NCBI RefSeq assembly: GCF_900108245.1
Contig: NZ_FNUY01000004.1
Location: forward strand, 62,001 to 126,000
DNA length: 64,000 nucleotides
DNA from: Allobosea lathyri
Lineage (GTDB): Bacteria > Pseudomonadota > Alphaproteobacteria > Rhizobiales > Beijerinckiaceae
Direction of reading: 5' to 3'
Shown here: positions 1-8,657 of the stretch, in pieces
Numbering within the stretch: the stretch's first letter is position 1
Layout of the letters: each line of letters begins with the position of its first letter
The notes under the pieces: model-generated
Databases searched by the model: none
What the model was told of the DNA's origin: nothing
The model's input: only the letters and a program-made list of their open reading frames with translations
Program-made: the position numbers and the translations under genes

Positions 1-440
1 GCGAGGAAGCGGAGCTGTTCGCTGGCCTCTTCGCGCATCTTCAGGATCGGGACCTTCTTGCCGTAGCCATAGGTGTCGATCAGGACTTGCGAGAGCTGAT
101 CCGCCATCTGGCGTGGAAACAGGTCGGCAAGCGTGTTCAGGTTGAACGGGATCGGCGTGTAACAGCCATCGACATGGCCGACGACGTGATGAAAATATGG
201 CCGCCATTCGGTAAAGCGCGACAGGTAATCCCAGATCTTCTTGCTGTTGGTATGGAAGATGTGGGGACCGTATTTGTGGACGAGGATGCCGTAAGGCCCC
301 TTGTAGTCGTAGGCATTGCCGCCGATGTGGTCACGTCGATCGATCACCAGAACCGATTGACCGAGCTGCGAAGCGATCCGCTCCGCAAGAACTGCTCCGG
401 TAAAACCTGCTCCGACAATAATCCATTGCGGTGTACTCAC
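1..440 (-). CDS. glf: UDP-galactopyranose mutase, N-terminal part (cut by window edge)
   Basis: Flavoenzyme that interconverts UDP-galactopyranose and UDP-galactofuranose, supplying Galf for surface glycans. My minus-strand translation begins MSTPQWIIVGAGFTGAVLAE, with the FAD-binding dinucleotide motif GAGFTG near residue 10. It continues through ERIA and the family segments IDRRDHIGGNAYD, HKYGPHIFHT and PIPFNLNTL. The start is a GTG at 440, with GGAG 7 nt upstream. The other 240 or so residues expected for Glf lie to the left of the window. It is transcribed in the same direction as the glycosyltransferase at 589-1674, 148 bp away, so a shared glycan role is likely. The family call is firm; the use of Galf in this particular polysaccharide is inferred. 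Confidence 0.93.
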   Translation of the reverse strand, partial: MSTPQWIIVGAGFTGAVLAERIASQLGQSVLVIDRRDHIGGNAYDYKGPYGILVHKYGPHIFHTNSKKIWDYLSRFTEWRPYFHHVVGHVDGCYTPIPFNLNTLADLFPRQMADQLSQVLIDTYGYGKKVPILKMREEASEQLRFL

Positions 441-588
441 GGAAAACTCCAGCCCCACAAGAGACGCCCGGCCGCGCCGGCCGTGAATTGTGATGCTGCA
501 CCGCAATAACCGTGCCAGCCTCCGCTCCGGCCGATAACGTTTGTGAGAGCGGCACCCACAAGCAGCTCCACAACGTGGAAACCTGCCC

Positions 589-1674
589 TCAAGACCTGTC
601 GATCTTCGCCATGGACTCTAAGTAACCCAATGCCGAGCCGCGCCACGAGAATTGGCCAGCCTGAACTCGCCCCTTCTCGATGAGCGAAGCCCGCAGGGAG
701 GGATCGTCGCGCAGCCGCAGGAATGCCTTCAGCCATTCCTGCGGCTGATCCGGATCCGCATAAAGCACGGCGCTGCCCCCGACTTCAGGCAGGCTCGCGC
801 GGTCGGACGAAACAACAGGACAGCCAAGTGCCATGGCCTCGAGCGGCGGCAAGCCAAAGCCTTCGACGAAAGAGGGGAAAGCCAGGCACAGGCAATCGCC
901 CAGCAAAGCGGCGAGTTCGTCATCAGACAGGCGACCCACCGAGATCGCCTCATGAGATGCATCGAGACCGCCGGCCTGAAAAACCTTCGCATCGAGAGCG
1001 CCGACGATCGCCAGCTTCAAGCCCTCCTTGGCCATATCCCCGGCAAGCGCTCGCAGCATGGCGACGTTCTTGTGCGGCGCACCACTGCCGAGGACGACGA
1101 CGGTCCTCGGCCCGGCCGCTTTCTCCGTTGCGGGAGAACGCGTGGGGAACCACGCCTTGGCGTGCTCGTGGCCATTGGGAAGGACTGCGATCGCGCCCGA
1201 ATCGAGGCCCACAGCCGCGATCTTCTCCGCCGAATAACGCGAAACGGTCGTGACGAGCCTGGCGCGCCGCGCCACGGTGGGGATCAGCGCCTTATAGAGC
1301 AGCCTGAACTGCAGCGAATAGCTGGCAGGAAATTCGACGACGTTCATGTCGTGGATACAGACGATGTTGCGCCCCCATACCGGCGCGGTGTTGCACAGGT
1401 TCAGGATTTTACCCTTCGCCTGCGCCGGCAGCACGATCTGCTCCCATAGATGCCCCTTGAGGCCGGTCACAGTGCGGCTCTCGATCGCCTTCAATCCCGG
1501 CAGAGCAAGCCCGGCCTCCGGCATCAGAATCTCAACCCTGAGCCCTGCCGTGAGCGGGTGCCGCTCGGCAATCAGCTCATCGAGGCCTTGGACGATCTCG
1601 CGAGCATAACGTTGAACGCCCGTGATTTTCTGCGTCAGAAAGCGGCCGTTTATGCACCAGTCTCGCCGCTCCAT
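589..1674 (-). CDS. GT4-family glycosyltransferase
   Basis: Retaining GT-B glycosyltransferase, 361 aa, a usual length for the family. It probably adds a sugar to the lipid-linked repeat unit on the cytoplasmic face of the membrane. The N-terminal half carries the acceptor-side segment GVQRYAREI. The C-terminal half carries the GT4 motif FVEGFGLPPLEAMALGCPVV, which contains the EX7E pair used in nucleotide-sugar binding and catalysis. An N-rich LPNGHEH and a GSGAPHKN strand mark the start of the second Rossmann domain. GGAG lies about 10 nt before the ATG. It follows the intergenic region shared with the ExoY-like gene and reads toward glf. Donor and acceptor sugars cannot be told from sequence. 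Confidence 0.88.
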   Translation of the reverse strand: MERRDWCINGRFLTQKITGVQRYAREIVQGLDELIAERHPLTAGLRVEILMPEAGLALPGLKAIESRTVTGLKGHLWEQIVLPAQAKGKILNLCNTAPVWGRNIVCIHDMNVVEFPASYSLQFRLLYKALIPTVARRARLVTTVSRYSAEKIAAVGLDSGAIAVLPNGHEHAKAWFPTRSPATEKAAGPRTVVVLGSGAPHKNVAMLRALAGDMAKEGLKLAIVGALDAKVFQAGGLDASHEAISVGRLSDDELAALLGDCLCLAFPSFVEGFGLPPLEAMALGCPVVSSDRASLPEVGGSAVLYADPDQPQEWLKAFLRLRDDPSLRASLIEKGRVQAGQFSWRGSALGYLESMAKIDRS

Positions 1675-2060
1675 GAGCTGTTATCTCCGACGTTCCCTGG
1701 TCCAGCAGACCCCAGTCGGGGATGCAAAATCCGGTCCGTGCCTTGACGTGGCACGACTTTGCGCCGGGACGGGAATTCTTGGCATGAGCGATTGCTATGC
1801 GCTTCATGACGCAAATGATCTGGTTCTTACCTGAACGGAACCTGAGGTTTCGCCGCAGCTCGATTCAGAGCCGAAAAAAGTGACTACAGAACGTGCACTT
1901 CGATCCCAAAACGGTGAAAGCGTGCCACAAAATACGGCAGGCAGGCATCGCGCCGAACAAATGTTGTGCGACGCACAATATGGGCTTGCGCACCGTATTC
2001 GCATCATTCACCATTCGTTAACCTTCTGGATGCCTTCCGCATGCCTGCATGGGGACCACG
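1675..2060. promoter_or_regulatory. Intergenic region between two divergent polysaccharide transcription units
   Basis: About 385 bp separate the minus-strand glycosyltransferase and glf from the plus-strand ExoY-like gene. I see no coding signal. The stretch around 1950-2030 is poorer in GC than its surroundings, as expected for promoters. No strong sigma70 box or palindrome stood out, so this is called regulatory by position only. Confidence 0.4.
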
Positions 2061-2753
2061 ATGGCTAAAATGGTCATGTCTCCGGACTTCGCCCTACGCT
2101 CATCCTCCGATGAACGCAGTACTTCGTCATCGGGAAAGGTCTTTAAATACGCTATCAAGCAGATATTTGACTTGGCCGCCTCGGCCACGGCGCTTTTTCT
2201 GCTTGCGCCATTGCTGGTAGGCATCGCTTTACTTGTTCGCGGCCGCGACGGCGGCCCTGCTTTCTTTCGGCAGACGCGGATCGGGAAAGACGGACGCCCG
2301 TTCAAATGTCTGAAATTCCGCTCCATGGTTTTGGACGCGGATGGCGCGTTGCAGGACCACCTTGCACGAGATCCCGTCGCCATGCGCGAATGGCAGGACA
2401 ATCAAAAGCTCACGGTCGATCCGCGCATCACGCCTATCGGTGCAGTTCTGCGCAAGACCAGCCTGGATGAACTGCCCCAGCTGATCAACATCCTCAAGGG
2501 CGAGATGAGCTTCGTCGGCCCGCGCCCGATCGTGCCCGATGAGATCCATCGCTATGGCGAAACCTTTTCTCACTGCTTCTCGGTGGTTCCGGGCCTCACC
2601 GGCCTTTGGCAGGTCAGCGGGCGCAGCGATTGCAGCTATGCGCGACGCGTCGCACTGGACAGCCGTTATGCCAGCGACTGGACCTTGCTGGGCGACGTGG
2701 AGATTCTCCTTCGCACGGTACCGGCTGTGCTGCAGCAGCACGGGAGCCGGTGA
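2061..2753 (+). CDS. Polyprenyl-phosphate hexose-1-phosphate transferase (ExoY/WbaP-type)
   Basis: Starts the lipid-linked repeat unit by moving a hexose-1-phosphate from a UDP-sugar to undecaprenyl phosphate. Family hallmarks appear in order: an N-terminal hydrophobic hairpin (about residues 25-50), [20 protein letters not shown] with [25 protein letters not shown], and [12 protein letters not shown]. It is a short ExoY-like form (230 aa) without the extra membrane domain of WbaP. I chose ATG 2061, which has GGGGA 5 nt upstream, over the in-frame ATG at 2049. It is followed by the Wzc-like protein and a glycosyltransferase on the same strand. The sugar could be galactose or glucose. Confidence 0.92.
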   Translation: MAKMVMSPDFALRSSSDERSTSSSGKVFKYAIKQIFDLAASATALFLLAPLLVGIALLVRGRDGGPAFFRQTRIGKDGRPFKCLKFRSMVLDADGALQDHLARDPVAMREWQDNQKLTVDPRITPIGAVLRKTSLDELPQLINILKGEMSFVGPRPIVPDEIHRYGETFSHCFSVVPGLTGLWQVSGRSDCSYARRVALDSRYASDWTLLGDVEILLRTVPAVLQQHGSR

Positions 2754-2865
2754 TGCCGGCCTCCGCAAGTAGAACCTCAAGTAAAATCTCCGGCCGGCGA
2801 CGGCCTGAACCGAGCTTCTACGTTGATGCGGCGCGAGTGCCGATGGGAGTCCGATTGCTCTAGCC

Positions 2866-4491
2866 ATGCTGCAGCTCACCGGCCACAACAACGGACTGAA
2901 CGAGGAAAGTTCGCGCACGGCTTTCCAGCCTGAGAGCGAGCAGGATCTGGTCGTTGCGTTTCGCCAGAACTGGCGCACGATCCTGGCCTGCGTCGCGGTT
3001 GCGCTTGCAATCGCGATGGCGATCATCGCCACCTCGCGGCCCATCTATATCGGCAGCGCCCGCATTCTGTTCGATCCGCGGCGGGCGGAACCCTATCGCC
3101 AGAACTCGGACCGGGAGCTGGCGCAGTTCTCGATCGACACAGCGCAGCTTGAAAGCCAGATCCAGCTTCTGAGGTCAGAGCAGGTTTCGCGGACGGTCAT
3201 CGAGGCGCACAGGCTCGATCAGGACCCGGAATTCACCAATCCCGCTCCCTCGCTGCGGTCTTTCCTGCGCTCGCTGCTGGCCACGGAAGCCCCGCCGCCG
3301 GCCTCCTACAGCGCCGTATCCAACGAATTCGACAGCCGGCTGGATGTGCGACGCCTCGGGCAATCCTATGTGCTGCAAGTGTCCTTCCAATCGGCCGATC
3401 CGCTCAAGGCGGCGAAGTTGGCCAACGCCGTGACAGCCGCCTATATCGGCAAGCAGGTATCCTCACGGATCGAGGGCGCCGTCCGCAGCAGCCAGTTCGA
3501 ACGCCCGATCCGGGAGTTGAGCGCCGAGGGCGTGACCGTCACCGAGGCGATCAAGAGCGGCAAGATCGATATCGACAACTTCCCCGCAGCCGATGCCCGC
3601 GTGATCTCGGGAGCCCTGACTCCCACCGGACCATCAGCTCCACGTACGTCTCTCATCGTCGGCTTCGCCCTCTCGCTGGGACTGCTCACGGGCGGCTTGC
3701 TGGCTCTCTTGCGCCACCGCAAGCGCAAGGCCATTCGCCTGCGCTCACAGGTCGAGCGCCAGCTCGGCGTCAACTACCTCGGCTCGTTTCGCGCCTTGAG
3801 AAGCCAGGCGCCCGGGTTGCGCTCCAGCGCCATCGAGGCTTCGGACCGATGGGGCGTCGATGTGATGGCGGAAACGCCTGCGGCTCCATTCGGCACGAGC
3901 CTGCGGACGATCAGGACATCCTTCGAGATGCAGGTCGGGCATCGCGGCGGCCAGTGCATCGGCGTAACCTCGGCCAATTCAGGGGAAGGCAAGAGCCAGG
4001 TTGCGCTTGGTCTGGCCCTCAGCTTCGCAGCCGCCGGCCGCAAGACCCTGCTGATCGACGCCAACCCACGCAACCCGACATTGTCGGAGCGGCTTGCCGT
4101 GCATCTGCAGACGCGCTCGACGACCGGCTTCGTCCAGGTCCTGGCCGGGGAATATCTGAGCACCGCGATCTCTCCGGCACTGGCGAGGAACCTCTCCTTC
4201 ATGCCCATCGGCCACGAGCATGAACTGGCGAATTTCAGCGATCTGTTCGATACGTCCGCAGCCTCGGAGTTGTTCAAGCGCCTGCGCGAGCAATATGACC
4301 GCGTCATCATCGATCTGCCGGGCTTTTCGGTGCTGCCGGACGCCTGGGCCATCGGCTCCATCATCGACAGCTACCTTCTGGTCATCGAAGCCGGACGCAC
4401 CCGCCACAGCGACGCGATGCAGATGATCTCGGCGCTGAAATTCGCCAATGCGGGCATCGCCGGCGCGGTGCTGAACGAACGCCGGGGCTGA
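2866..4491 (+). CDS. Wzz/Wzc-like polysaccharide co-polymerase with a reduced BY-kinase domain
   Basis: Inner-membrane protein expected to set chain length and coordinate polymer export. TM1 is about residues 38-56. A periplasmic Wzz domain follows, then the Pro-rich ISGALTPTGPSAPR motif and TM2 (about 262-282), then a cytoplasmic P-loop domain. The Walker A motif is SGEGKSQ (372-378). Walker A' reads LLIDANPRNP (395-404), with Asn where the family usually has a second Asp. Walker B is VIIDLPG (480-486). At 541 aa it is far shorter than the usual 700 or more. The long periplasmic coiled coil between Wzz and TM2 is missing, and the C-terminus ends NERRG with no tyrosine cluster. It may be a structural co-polymerase with weak or no autokinase activity. 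Confidence 0.87.
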   Translation: MLQLTGHNNGLNEESSRTAFQPESEQDLVVAFRQNWRTILACVAVALAIAMAIIATSRPIYIGSARILFDPRRAEPYRQNSDRELAQFSIDTAQLESQIQLLRSEQVSRTVIEAHRLDQDPEFTNPAPSLRSFLRSLLATEAPPPASYSAVSNEFDSRLDVRRLGQSYVLQVSFQSADPLKAAKLANAVTAAYIGKQVSSRIEGAVRSSQFERPIRELSAEGVTVTEAIKSGKIDIDNFPAADARVISGALTPTGPSAPRTSLIVGFALSLGLLTGGLLALLRHRKRKAIRLRSQVERQLGVNYLGSFRALRSQAPGLRSSAIEASDRWGVDVMAETPAAPFGTSLRTIRTSFEMQVGHRGGQCIGVTSANSGEGKSQVALGLALSFAAAGRKTLLIDANPRNPTLSERLAVHLQTRSTTGFVQVLAGEYLSTAISPALARNLSFMPIGHEHELANFSDLFDTSAASELFKRLREQYDRVIIDLPGFSVLPDAWAIGSIIDSYLLVIEAGRTRHSDAMQMISALKFANAGIAGAVLNERRG

Positions 4492-4556
4492 CCGCCAACC
4501 TGGACGACGTCAACGATTTCGAGTGTCGAGTATCTGTGCGGGGACGGGTGAACCTC

Positions 4557-5711
4557 ATGAAAGTAGCCATCGTCCATTATTGGCTCGTCGGCATGCGCGG
4601 CGGCGAGAAGGTCATCGAAGCCTTGTGCCGGATCTATCCCGAGGCGGACATCTTCACCCATGTCTATGCGCCCGAGGCCATCTCCGACGCCATCAAGCGG
4701 CATCGGATCGAGACCAGCTTCATCAACAGGCTGCCGCGCGCGAAGCGCTTCTATCAGAAATACCTGCCGCTGATGCCGCTCGCCCTCGAGCAGCTCGATC
4801 TTCGCGGCTACGATCTGATCATCAGCAGCGAGTCTGGGCCGGCCAAGGGCATCATCCCCCCGCCCGGGTCGATCCATGTCTGCTACTGCCACTCCCCGAT
4901 GCGCTACATCTGGAACATGTTCCACGAATATCGGAACCGCTCCGGCTTCATCACGCGCGCGATCATGCCGGTCCTGGCGCATTACATCCGCAACTGGGAC
5001 GCCGTATCGGCCAACCGGGTCGACCATTACATCGCCAACTCCGAGACGGTCGCAGCGCGGCTCCAGCGCTATTACCGCCGCAAATCACACGTCATCTACC
5101 CACCGGTCGACGTCGATTCCTTCGAGGTGCTGCCGGACGACCAGATCGGCGACTATTATCTGATGGTCGGCGAACTCGTCGGCTACAAGCGCCCCGAGCT
5201 TGCGGTTCAGGCCTTCAACGCGACCGGCCAGAAGCTCGTGATCATCGGCGGCGGGGAAATGCTCGCCGAGCTGCGCCGGATCGCCAAGCCGAATGTCACG
5301 GTCCTGGGACCGCAGCCGTTCAGCGCCCTGAAGCACCATTATTCGCGCTGCCGTGCCCTGATCTTTCCGGGCGAGGAGGATTTCGGCATCGTGCCCGTCG
5401 AGGCCATGGCGAGCGGACGCCCGGTGATTGCATTTCGGCGCGGCGGCGCGACTGAAACCGTCATCGATGGCGTGACAGGAGTGTTCTTCGACGAACAGAG
5501 CGTCGAGGCCATCATCGACGCGAAGCAGCGCCTCAACGCGCTCACGCTGAAGCCCGCAATCATCGCGGCCCACGCTCGCAATTTCTCGACCCGTGTCTTC
5601 GAGAGCCAGATGAAGCAGCATCTGGCCAGCCTGTGCGCGCCGATAGCCGCGCCCGAGAGCGCGCGGCTATCTCTCGCCGAAAGGACCCCGGCGCTGGCCG
5701 CCAAGGTGTGA
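4557..5711 (+). CDS. GT4-family glycosyltransferase
   Basis: GT-B glycosyltransferase of 384 aa for polysaccharide assembly. The N-terminus MKVAIVHYWLVGMRGGEKV and the segment CYCHSPMRYIWNM are typical of mannosyl/galactosyl GT4 enzymes in exopolysaccharide loci. The C-terminal half has FPGEEDFGIVPVEAMASGRP with the EX7E pair. An upstream in-frame GTG at 4536 would add seven residues. I chose ATG 4557 because it places the first beta strand correctly. It lies 65 bp after the Wzc-like gene on the same strand and ends 15 bp from the converging ExoF-like gene. The sugar specificity is unknown. Confidence 0.88.
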   Translation: MKVAIVHYWLVGMRGGEKVIEALCRIYPEADIFTHVYAPEAISDAIKRHRIETSFINRLPRAKRFYQKYLPLMPLALEQLDLRGYDLIISSESGPAKGIIPPPGSIHVCYCHSPMRYIWNMFHEYRNRSGFITRAIMPVLAHYIRNWDAVSANRVDHYIANSETVAARLQRYYRRKSHVIYPPVDVDSFEVLPDDQIGDYYLMVGELVGYKRPELAVQAFNATGQKLVIIGGGEMLAELRRIAKPNVTVLGPQPFSALKHHYSRCRALIFPGEEDFGIVPVEAMASGRPVIAFRRGGATETVIDGVTGVFFDEQSVEAIIDAKQRLNALTLKPAIIAAHARNFSTRVFESQMKQHLASLCAPIAAPESARLSLAERTPALAAKV

Positions 5712-5726
5712 CGCCGCAGCTTGTGA

Positions 5727-7097
5727 TCAGTCGGAAAGCACTGGCGGCGCCCGCGAAACCAGCGAGCCCGCTACGGCCGCGCCTGCGCCCGCGGCATCGA
5801 CCGTCGCGAGGGGCGGCCTCTGGATCTTCAGGATGTCGCCGGGCCGAACCGCATCGGTCTGCTCGGCTGCAATCTCCTGCAGCTTGCCGTCCTGGCGGCG
5901 AACGATCCTGAAGCTCAGCCTCGCCGCCTCGCTGGACTGCAGCAATTGCTGACGCGGCCCCGAAACCTGGGAGTCATAGATCAGCATCTGCAGCGAATTG
6001 ATCCGGTCCGTGGTCTGCCGCAGGCTGATCTGGGTTTCACGCAGATCCTTGTTGATCTCGTTTTCGCGCAGATTCTGCAGCTCGATGATGTTGCGCTCGT
6101 TGCGGCTGATCTCCTGCTTGGTCCGCGCGGTCGCGAGCAGCAGGTCAAGCATCTGGCTTTCCATCTGCGCCAGGTTCTGTTCCACGGCGAGTTGCCGGGG
6201 ACTCACAGCCAGACCCCGGCTCAGCAGGCTGTTGATATTATCCAGTTCCTTGCGAACCAGATCGTATTGCTTCTGCTGCGTCACGCTTTTGGCCGCCAGC
6301 GTCTTCAACTCCTCCTCGAGCAGGCTCTTGGCCTGCCGCAGCAGATCGGTTTGAGACCGCGCCGTCTTCAGGCGGGACGCGAAGATCTGGCCTTCCTCGC
6401 GCATCCCTTGCGCGACGACACGCTCGTCCTTGTGCTGGAGCACCTCTTCTGAAAAGCGGATCGCCTCCAGATTCTGTGTTTCCGACAACAATCGGTCGCG
6501 CCGCAGCAGCAGCGCCGCGCGCTGGGTCTCGTTGATCCTGATGTCGCCTTCGGTGACGATCGTCTCGCGCTCGAAGCGCGACATGTTCGTGTCCGGCCGG
6601 AAAAAGCCGCCGGCAATGCTGACGGCCTGGATGACGCTCATCCCCGGGCGGTAGGCGTATTCTCCCGGCCGCTCGACATTGCCGACGACGTAGAACGGGC
6701 GATATTGCGAAATCTCGACAGCCGCGTTCGGGCTCTTCACCAGCCCGGCTATGGATTTGAGCCGCTCTGAAATGATCGCCGCGATCTCGCCGGTGGTCGC
6801 GCTCTCGGCATGGATGGGACCGACGATCGGCAGTGACAGCATCCCGACTGAATTGATCGTGAACTCGCCCGTCAGCCCCGCCCATTCGAAGACATCTCCG
6901 GAGGTCGGGCGCCATTCCGAGACCTTGACCTTGATCTTGTCGAGCGGTCCGAGCTTGTAGTCGGCCTCGTCGGCAAAACTCGGCAGCGTCAAGGCGGTGA
7001 GCAGCGCGAGCGCAAGCAGCGCCGAGGACACTTTGCTCGATAGGCTTCCCACATTCAGGCGGGAGCCGGTCGATGCTGTTGGGCAATCGTCAGCCAC
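5727..7097 (-). CDS. ExoF-like polysaccharide export protein (Poly_export/SLBB with coiled coil)
   Basis: Exported accessory protein of exopolysaccharide secretion. A hydrophobic signal segment (LLALALLTALTLPSFA) ends near residue 42. It is followed by the polysaccharide-export domain (YKLGPLDKIKVKVSEW, then SLPIVGPIHA) and an SLBB segment (VVGNVERPGEYAYRPGMSVIQAVSIAGG). A long charged heptad-rich coiled coil spans roughly residues 185-370. The C-terminus repeats an RPGDILKIQR export-type strand. This order matches ExoF of rhizobia rather than the shorter Wza. The coiled coil may replace the one missing from the Wzc-like partner. GAGGAGG precedes both ATG 7100 (spacing 2) and GTG 7097 (spacing 5); I chose the GTG. 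Confidence 0.85.
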   Translation of the reverse strand: MADDCPTASTGSRLNVGSLSSKVSSALLALALLTALTLPSFADEADYKLGPLDKIKVKVSEWRPTSGDVFEWAGLTGEFTINSVGMLSLPIVGPIHAESATTGEIAAIISERLKSIAGLVKSPNAAVEISQYRPFYVVGNVERPGEYAYRPGMSVIQAVSIAGGFFRPDTNMSRFERETIVTEGDIRINETQRAALLLRRDRLLSETQNLEAIRFSEEVLQHKDERVVAQGMREEGQIFASRLKTARSQTDLLRQAKSLLEEELKTLAAKSVTQQKQYDLVRKELDNINSLLSRGLAVSPRQLAVEQNLAQMESQMLDLLLATARTKQEISRNERNIIELQNLRENEINKDLRETQISLRQTTDRINSLQMLIYDSQVSGPRQQLLQSSEAARLSFRIVRRQDGKLQEIAAEQTDAVRPGDILKIQRPPLATVDAAGAGAAVAGSLVSRAPPVLSD

Positions 7098-7330
7098 CAT
7101 AACCTCCTCAAGATCATTCTTGCGTCGCCGCCGGCACAGCAAAGCAATTTCGTGGCCAAGGCGCCGGCCGATCCCACTCCGTTAATGTTTTCGCGGTATT
7201 TCCAAACGCGGGTTTGCCTTGCCGGGCTCGACTATTCCCGCTGACGAGCGGGCGGGCTCTCGCAGAATTCGCGTGGTCACGGGCAGGCCGGCCTTTGAGT
7301 TTGGGCTTTTGCTCGGTCGGGAGGGCGTCT

Positions 7331-7615
7331 ATGGTCGCGATGACGATTGAGCGCGCACAAGAGCGGGGGACGATGATCGTTCTGCTATCAGTTCTTACGC
7401 TGATGCTCGGCGCCCTCACCGCGACCCTGCTTTGGCCTCATGGCGTCGTCCTGGCGATCATCGTGACGCCTTTCGTCTGCAGCGCCTTCGTGATCCTCAT
7501 TGCCCTCGCGCTCGCAGCCCGCCCCAGTCAGGCCGCCCGCGACAACGCCAAGGATCGCGCCACCAGAAGCGCCAACCCTGTCCTGGATGCCCTGAGCAAA
7601 TTGCTCGCTCGCTGA
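7331..7615 (+). CDS. Small inner-membrane protein, unknown function
   Basis: A 94-aa protein with two predicted membrane helices: IVLLSVLTLMLGALTATLLW, then VLAIIVTPFVCSAFVILIALALA. A short basic tail (RDNAKDRATRSANP) follows. GGGAGGG sits about 6 nt before ATG 7331. It is divergent from exoF and could serve the same polysaccharide locus, but nothing in the sequence proves this. I do not recognise a family. The reading frame is supported by the ribosome site and the clear hydrophobic pattern. Confidence 0.6.
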   Translation: MVAMTIERAQERGTMIVLLSVLTLMLGALTATLLWPHGVVLAIIVTPFVCSAFVILIALALAARPSQAARDNAKDRATRSANPVLDALSKLLAR

Positions 7616-7916
7616 TCCTGCTGAAGGCGTACTCGTTCCTTGTGTGAAAATCGCGCGTGCCTCGTCCCGCGCGGGCGTGATCTGTGAGCTTATGGCATAG
7701 CTCTTGCCTGTAACCTTTCGTTAAGCATCGACTTCTGTTGAACGCGTGATCTCGTTTCGGGATCGCGAAACGCTTCGGTCGGACGGGACGATGAGGATGT
7801 GGGTCGCGGATTTCTTTCGGGATGACACGCGCGGAACGTCCGGGGCGTTTCGCACCAGTGGACGATTCTGGGCGCTGGCTCTCGCGCCGGCGCAGCGCTG
7901 GCGAAAGGCACGAGTG

Positions 7917-8306
7917 ATGACGGCAATCCCGCGTTTCCGGTCTGCGGATCGCGACCAGCAAACCGATGCGGCGAGGATGGCGCCTGTAAGGGGCGAGCTT
8001 CGCAAGGCGCTCAGCTCGCTCGATCGGGAGGAGACCGGTCTCAAGCTGCGCCTCGAAGAGATCTCGACACGCACGGCCGTACTTATGGGCAATGAGGACG
8101 GCGTCTATTTCGAGCGCGAGCCGGCCGATGAAAAGCGCCTGGTCGAAGCCGAAGCGGAAATGATGAACGCCTACCGGCGATTGAAGACGCTGCGATCCCA
8201 GCACGCGATCTATACGCGGCTGCTTGAGCTTGTGGGTTCGGAGGACGATCCCGCCGGCGTGATCGAGCAGCGTATCCTCGGATCCACCCCGCCGTCGCCG
8301 CAATGA
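7917..8306 (+). CDS. Hypothetical protein with coiled-coil tendency
   Basis: About 129 aa if ATG 7917 is used; the open frame extends upstream to 7746. The middle and C-terminal parts are strongly charged and helical (VRGELRKALSSLDREETGLK, then EAEAEMMNAYRRLKTL). This suggests a soluble coiled-coil protein. AAGG lies 8 nt before ATG 7917. Its stop overlaps the next start as ATGA, so the two are probably translated together. No family is recognised. Its place beside the polysaccharide genes suggests, but does not show, a link. Confidence 0.5.
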   Translation: MTAIPRFRSADRDQQTDAARMAPVRGELRKALSSLDREETGLKLRLEEISTRTAVLMGNEDGVYFEREPADEKRLVEAEAEMMNAYRRLKTLRSQHAIYTRLLELVGSEDDPAGVIEQRILGSTPPSPQ

Positions 8307-8590
8307 TGCAGCCGGGCATGCACGCGTTCCTCACGGCTCGAAGCGGCCCGGAGCGAGGCCGAACCCGACTGCTGTCGATATGGGAGCGTTCTCGCCCGCT
8401 ATTCGCCTTGCTTGGCTGGCTCATGCTTCTGGCGATCCTCTACGCGACGCTATCGACGATCGAGCAGCGGCCGCGCATCTCGCCGCTTGCCCCCCGGCTG
8501 GATTGCAGCCTGATTGCCGACCGTTACGGCCTCTCCATGCCGCCATGGCAAGCCTCGACCCGGGCTTGCGTCTTGCGTCTCTTGTCTTGA
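8303..8590 (+). CDS. Small single-span membrane protein, unknown
   Basis: 95 aa, starting at ATG 8303 inside the ATGA overlap with the previous gene (an in-frame ATG at 8306 is also possible). One membrane helix, LFALLGWLMLLAILYATLS, follows a basic N-terminus rich in Arg. A short periplasmic or cytoplasmic tail contains two cysteines (DCSLIADRYG and TRACVLRLLS). No family is recognised. The translational coupling is the main support for its being real. Confidence 0.45.
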   Translation: MMQPGMHAFLTARSGPERGRTRLLSIWERSRPLFALLGWLMLLAILYATLSTIEQRPRISPLAPRLDCSLIADRYGLSMPPWQASTRACVLRLLS

Positions 8591-8597
8591 GCGGTTT

Positions 8598-8657
8598 CGC
8601 GTCATTCTTGCCGCAGGAAGCGGCACGCGGCTTCACCCCATGACACTAAACGAGCTG
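8598..8657 (+). pseudogene. Relic of an RmlA/GalU-type sugar-1-phosphate nucleotidyltransferase N-terminus
   Basis: Read from 8598, the plus strand gives RVILAAGSGTRLHPMTL. This is the nucleotide-binding signature GG-x-GTRL-x-P-x-T at the extreme N-terminus of glucose-1-phosphate thymidylyltransferases and related enzymes. Homology to the family stops within about 20 codons, where the converging FAD-dehydrogenase gene ends (8658). No suitable start codon or RBS precedes it. I read it as a truncated leftover of a polysaccharide-precursor gene, marking the broken edge of the polysaccharide locus. A chance match over such a specific motif is unlikely but possible. Confidence 0.55.
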
